Shown: positions 61,163 through 64,000 of the stretch, piece after piece | How positions within the stretch are numbered: the first letter of the stretch is position 1 | How the letters are laid out: each line of letters begins with the position of its first letter | From: Nitrososphaerota archaeon | GTDB lineage: Archaea; Thermoproteota; Nitrososphaeria; Nitrososphaerales; Nitrosopumilaceae | Assembly: GCA_021325615.1 (NCBI GenBank) | Contig: JAJPGU010000006.1 | Span: forward strand, 1-64,000 | Direction of reading: 5' to 3' | DNA: 64,000 nt | Notes under the pieces: generated by a model | What the model was told of the DNA's origin: nothing | Databases searched by the model: none | Seen by the model: the letters and a program-made list of their open reading frames with translations, nothing else | Made by a program: the position numbers and the translations under genes

Positions 61163-62572
61163 TTGCTAAAGGCAAGGGCCGGTCACAAGATAAGGAAGAT
61201 TGCCGAGGTGCTGGGCCTGCTAGAGGAGAAGGGCAAGGGCAGGGACTGGCTTCTTGAGGAGCTGAGGAGGCACAAGATAAAACTCGCAGTGGTTCCGACA
61301 AACGCATATGACATTCTTTGTGCGGCCCCGAGTGATTTTATATCGCACATTTCGAGGCTGCTGCAGAACGACGAGTTCCTAATCGAGGACGTCCGCACGC
61401 TTACCAGCACGTACCACTGGTTCTTTACGGATATCGTGGGAAGCTCAAGCCCCTCGATATCGACAAAGGAGCAGGCCCGCAAGATACTTGTATTGACAGA
61501 CCTCATCCGCAAGTCCGATACCTTCCGCCACAACCCAGCCTCGTCGGTTGTGCTGACTACGGGCGACGGCATGGTGATCGGGTTCTCTGACAGCCCGGAA
61601 AAGCCGCTCAGGCTTGCCATCGAGACCCAGAAGGCGATCTCGCGCTACAACCTCCTGCGTACCACGCGGGAGAAGCTGCTCATCAGGGTTGGAATTGACA
61701 CGGGGCCGGTATACTCGATTGACGACCTGAATGGAAACAAGACCTTCTGGGGCCCTGGAATAATCACGGCTAGGCGGGTGATGGATCTCGGGGGCCCGAT
61801 GCAGATCTTTGCCTCGTCTAGGATTGCAGATGACATCAGAAGGCTCTCGCCCGAATACAGGGCAATCATGCACCCAGTCGGTGATTATGCGGTAAAACAC
61901 GGGGAGCAGCTCCTGATTTACAACATTTACGGCGACGGGTTTGGGAACAGGAACGCGCCAAAAAAAGGGAAGGTGCAAAAGAGCAGGGCTGCGGAGCAGG
62001 ACCTCAAGAACAGCAGCACGTTCTACTTTTCATCAATAGACCTGGGAGTAGACATAACGGACCCAAGGAGGATGATGGCGCGCCACACTTGGACATGGGA
62101 CATAAAGAACATATCTCCCGAGCCAAAGGACCAGATATTCTACTACCTTGACGGCGACACGCCGCGCGACTTTGCAGACATGAATGTCACGGTAACTGAC
62201 GGCGAGGGCAGGGAGCTTGAGATAATATCGCTCAGCGTAAACAAGCCGTACCACAAGGAGTTTATCGTAAAGCTCTCAAGGCCGCTTAGGCCAAACCAGA
62301 AGGGCCAGAGGATAACCCTCCAGTACGACTGGGAGGAGCCCGAGCGCAACTTTTTCTACAAGATATCTTCTGATTGCAAGCGGTTAAGGTACAGGTTTAC
62401 CATGCCCAAGGGCCCGGAGGTCAAAAACAGGGTGCTGATGATAGACCCTGAGACGGGCTCAAAATCTCATGCCTCGCCTGCCGCAAAGGTGAGGTCCCTC
62501 AGGGGCAGGACTGAGATAACCTGGCAAAAATCCGACCTTGCCGCATACGAGGCCTACAGGTTCGAGTGGTAA
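61163..62572 (+). CDS. Class III nucleotide cyclase domain protein with C-terminal beta domain
   Basis: Protein of 469 residues. A helical N-terminus (about 1-80) precedes a cyclase core with Asp90 in WFFTDIVGSSS, Asp135 in LTTGDGMVIGFSD, RVGIDTGPVYSI and TFWGPGIITARRVMDLGGP. The C-terminal part (about 265-450) is an unassigned domain with HTWTWDIKNISPEPKDQIFY and LQYDWEEPERNFFYKIS, all-beta in appearance. TTG start; TATA-like CTTATTAGA about 32 nt upstream. Lies 0.2 kb after the first cyclase. Confidence 0.8.
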   Translation: MLKARAGHKIRKIAEVLGLLEEKGKGRDWLLEELRRHKIKLAVVPTNAYDILCAAPSDFISHISRLLQNDEFLIEDVRTLTSTYHWFFTDIVGSSSPSISTKEQARKILVLTDLIRKSDTFRHNPASSVVLTTGDGMVIGFSDSPEKPLRLAIETQKAISRYNLLRTTREKLLIRVGIDTGPVYSIDDLNGNKTFWGPGIITARRVMDLGGPMQIFASSRIADDIRRLSPEYRAIMHPVGDYAVKHGEQLLIYNIYGDGFGNRNAPKKGKVQKSRAAEQDLKNSSTFYFSSIDLGVDITDPRRMMARHTWTWDIKNISPEPKDQIFYYLDGDTPRDFADMNVTVTDGEGRELEIISLSVNKPYHKEFIVKLSRPLRPNQKGQRITLQYDWEEPERNFFYKISSDCKRLRYRFTMPKGPEVKNRVLMIDPETGSKSHASPAAKVRSLRGRTEITWQKSDLAAYEAYRFEW

Positions 62573-62598
62573 GGCTTCCCTGCCTGATAGCCTTGGTT

Positions 62599-62724
62599 CT
62601 AGGATTCCGGCCAGTCCCCGCCGCAGTCGGGGCACCTTCCCCTGAACCCGTGGTATTTCGGCTCGTGGACCACCAGGGCATTGCCACACCCGCATGACTG
62701 GCACTGGGTCGTCTCGTAAACCAA
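62599..62724 (-). CDS. Small zinc-ribbon protein downstream of the Lrp-like gene
   Basis: From TTG 62724 the product is about 41 residues: VYETTQCQSCGCGNALVVHE after Met, then GRCPDCGGDWPES, with two CxxC pairs. It begins 2 bp after the Lrp-like stop codon, so it is cotranscribed. The function is unknown. Confidence 0.6.
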   Translation of the reverse strand: MVYETTQCQSCGCGNALVVHEPKYHGFRGRCPDCGGDWPES

Positions 62725-62726
62725 CC

Positions 62727-62996
62727 TCAGAGCCCCGCCTTGGTGCAGACAAGCGTCGTAGTGCAGCGGATCTCGGGGATGCGCCGGATCTTTGACGCAA
62801 TGATGTAACCCAGCTCCTCCGCGGTCTCGGCCTCGACAAGAGCCAGGATGTCGTGCCTCCCTATTGTGAGGGTGCACTCCTTTATCTCGGGGAACGTGCT
62901 TATCTCGTCAAGCACGTGCCCCTCCGAGCCCGACTCGCAGTTTATCATCAGGTATGCCCTTGACCCAACCCTGTCAATTTGGAACATTTCTGACAT
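62727..62996 (-). CDS. Stand-alone Lrp/AsnC ligand-binding (RAM) domain
   Basis: About 89 residues: VGSRAYLMINCESGSEGHVL, FPEIKECTLTIGRHDILALV, RRIPEIRCTTTLVC form the beta-alpha-beta-beta-alpha-beta RAM fold that binds amino acids. There is no helix-turn-helix, so it probably modulates a full-length Lrp partner. ATG 62996 is chosen because residues before it (from 63071) do not fit the fold. Confidence 0.85.
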   Translation of the reverse strand: MSEMFQIDRVGSRAYLMINCESGSEGHVLDEISTFPEIKECTLTIGRHDILALVEAETAEELGYIIASKIRRIPEIRCTTTLVCTKAGL

Positions 62997-63036
62997 GATA
63001 TCATACCAGCACGATGCCATGTATCCCGAGCTTGCG

Positions 63037-63090
63037 GTACAAGCTAAGGACTTGACACCCAAGCTAAGCATGTGATATCAAGTTGCGGTT
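63037..63090. promoter_or_regulatory. Candidate operator matching the one at 60214-60249
   Basis: GTACAAGCTAAG at 63037-63048, AAGCTAAG again at 63061-63068, and AAGTTGCGGTT at 63080-63090 lie between the divergent Lrp-like and NitrOD5-like genes. Identical words flank the first cyclase gene. Confidence 0.4.
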
Positions 63091-63105
63091 CGAAGTTACG
63101 AAGGT

Positions 63106-63387
63106 ATGGCGTCAAAGAACAACATAAGGGAGGCAATAGTGTCATACGCGATTGAAAAGGCGCTGGTTGAATACGGCAATTCCGCCTACGAGGAGGTGTA
63201 CTACAAGCTGCACAGCGAGTACGCGCTCCACTTTGTAGACTGCTTCCACAATCCTGACACACTCCGCAAGGTCCTCCTTGAGACATTCGGCGATGCCTAC
63301 TGCAACGTGGTCGAGCTTATCCGTGCCCAGCTGGGGGAGTATTCAAGCCAGGAGCATGTGCGCAAGTTCCTCAAGGCGCTAGAATAG
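63106..63387 (+). CDS. NitrOD5-like small output-domain protein
   Basis: Protein of 93 residues, all helical: IREAIVSYAIEKALVEYGNS, YKLHSEYALHFVDCFHNPDT, then LLETFGDAYCNVVELIRAQL and EHVRKFLKAL. The pattern resembles the thaumarchaeal NitrOD5 output domain as I remember it; I could not confirm this by search. Such domains are thought to act in signalling or transcription control. Confidence 0.62.
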   Translation: MASKNNIREAIVSYAIEKALVEYGNSAYEEVYYKLHSEYALHFVDCFHNPDTLRKVLLETFGDAYCNVVELIRAQLGEYSSQEHVRKFLKALE

Positions 63388-63429
63388 TCCCGTACGGTCC
63401 GGTATGTGCAAACGATATATTTGAAACTC

Positions 63430-64000
63430 TTACCTGTGAGATTCCTGGCATGTAAGGACCGACCCTTCGCCAAACCTGGACGCATAGATTACGGCATGGT
63501 GGTTCTTCTGCAACCTTTCCATCCATTCCTTTTTCCTAGTGGGCTCTATCTTGGAGATGTCGTAGGGACAGATTAGCGAGCCGCCAAAATCCTCAAAGGC
63601 AGAGTGGGTCAGCTCCTCAAGCTCCATCTCGACTGACATTCCCTTCCTTGTGCTGACGTCGGCTACAATCCTTGACACTATGCGAAAGGGCATGCTCAGG
63701 CTTGAAAGCAGGATGCCGATGTTCCGCTTGCAGTCGTCCATTATCTCCTTCTGGTCCCCCTCTACCCTGTGAATTTGGTGTACCTTGAGCATCCCTGTCT
63801 GGAAGTATTTCAGGGGGATGCCGTACGTGAGCATGCGGATGACCACCGAGCCTGAATCCTCGTCGGTTGCATACACGCACTGCTCGTCAAGGGCAAGCCC
63901 GTTCCGTATGAACCTGAACTCGATAAGCCTTGCGTATTCCGGCTCCTCATAAAAAAGGCAGATGTGCTGCTTGTCCCTTATTGAATCGATAAACCTGAAC
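63430..64000 (-). CDS. MEDS (DcmR-type sensory) domain protein, 5' end outside window
   Basis: The frame is open from the window edge to the stop at 63430-63432, giving about 189 C-terminal residues. HICLFYEEPEYARLIEFRFI followed by NGLALDEQCVYATDED is the MEDS pattern found in DcmR and other archaeal sensor proteins with a RecA/KaiC-like fold. The part upstream, possibly with an HTH or kinase domain, lies beyond the window. Confidence 0.8.
   Translation of the reverse strand, partial: FRFIDSIRDKQHICLFYEEPEYARLIEFRFIRNGLALDEQCVYATDEDSGSVVIRMLTYGIPLKYFQTGMLKVHQIHRVEGDQKEIMDDCKRNIGILLSSLSMPFRIVSRIVADVSTRKGMSVEMELEELTHSAFEDFGGSLICPYDISKIEPTRKKEWMERLQKNHHAVIYASRFGEGSVLTCQESHR

Overview
The window reads as a chromosomal segment of an ammonia-oxidising-type archaeon (Thaumarchaeota/Nitrososphaeria), most like the moderately GC-rich soil Nitrososphaera group. 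Archaeal information-processing genes support this: PriL/PriS primase, aIF2 alpha and gamma, S6e, Nop10, an Sm-like protein, an RPA-like protein, a RadB-like recombinase, an Lhr helicase and an archaeal/eukaryotic-type glycyl-tRNA synthetase. So do an STT3 oligosaccharyltransferase, an anaerobic-type cobalamin pathway, a NitrOD5-like output-domain protein and many secreted Asn/Thr/Ser-rich surface proteins. No amo, nitrogen or carbon-fixation gene is present, so the lineage is inferred. Very many start codons (often TTG or GTG) lie about 24-32 nt after a TATA-like box, which indicates mostly leaderless transcripts.

Layout. 1-3.4 kb: end of a large repeat-bearing surface protein. 3.4-8 kb: glyS and nfo (minus) against priL-priS (plus). 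8-12.9 kb: UPF0182-like membrane protein, class I glutamine amidotransferase, C39-like/TPR protein, HIT protein. 12.9-14 kb: a gene-poor island with two tandem repeats and a G-tract cluster. 14-16.5 kb: SIMPL-domain protein, a small membrane protein and a seven-repeat YVTN propeller. 16.8-18.2 kb: a probable mini-island with HicBA and Hsp20 between an intact tRNA-Gly(CCC) and a duplicated fragment of that tRNA and its 3' flank. 18.7-26.1 kb: two large exported surface proteins. 26.2-33.2 kb: zinc ribbons, S6e, aIF2 gamma, a frameshifted PIN gene, an MBL hydrolase, an STT3 oligosaccharyltransferase fused to an extracytoplasmic cyclophilin, Nop10 and aIF2 alpha. 33.2-40 kb: cobalamin genes cobO, cbiA, cbiC, cbiX, cbiG, cbiD plus a geranylgeranyl-reductase-like flavoprotein. 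40-51.2 kb: J-protein, NAD-binding epimerase-like protein, bacterial-type MetK, Lsm, RadB, Lhr, CDGSH protein, a regulator/membrane pair, RPA and an ABC exporter. 51.5-58.1 kb: AbrB-MazF and VapBC, an FG-GAP surface protein, tRNA-Gln(TTG) and several membrane or lineage-specific proteins. 58.1-64 kb: a glycosyltransferase followed by a signalling neighbourhood (FilR1-like regulator, two class III nucleotide cyclases, stand-alone Lrp ligand domain, NitrOD5-like protein, MEDS-domain protein).

How it fits together. One theme is building the cell surface: large sequon-rich secreted proteins, a glycosyltransferase and an STT3 that carries its own prolyl isomerase, which could glycosylate and help fold such proteins during or after export. 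A second is corrin-ring synthesis. A third is the signalling cluster at the right end, where two divergent intergenic regions share a sequence motif. The strongest candidates for something undescribed are the STT3-cyclophilin fusion and the cyclase/regulator cluster with its shared motif.
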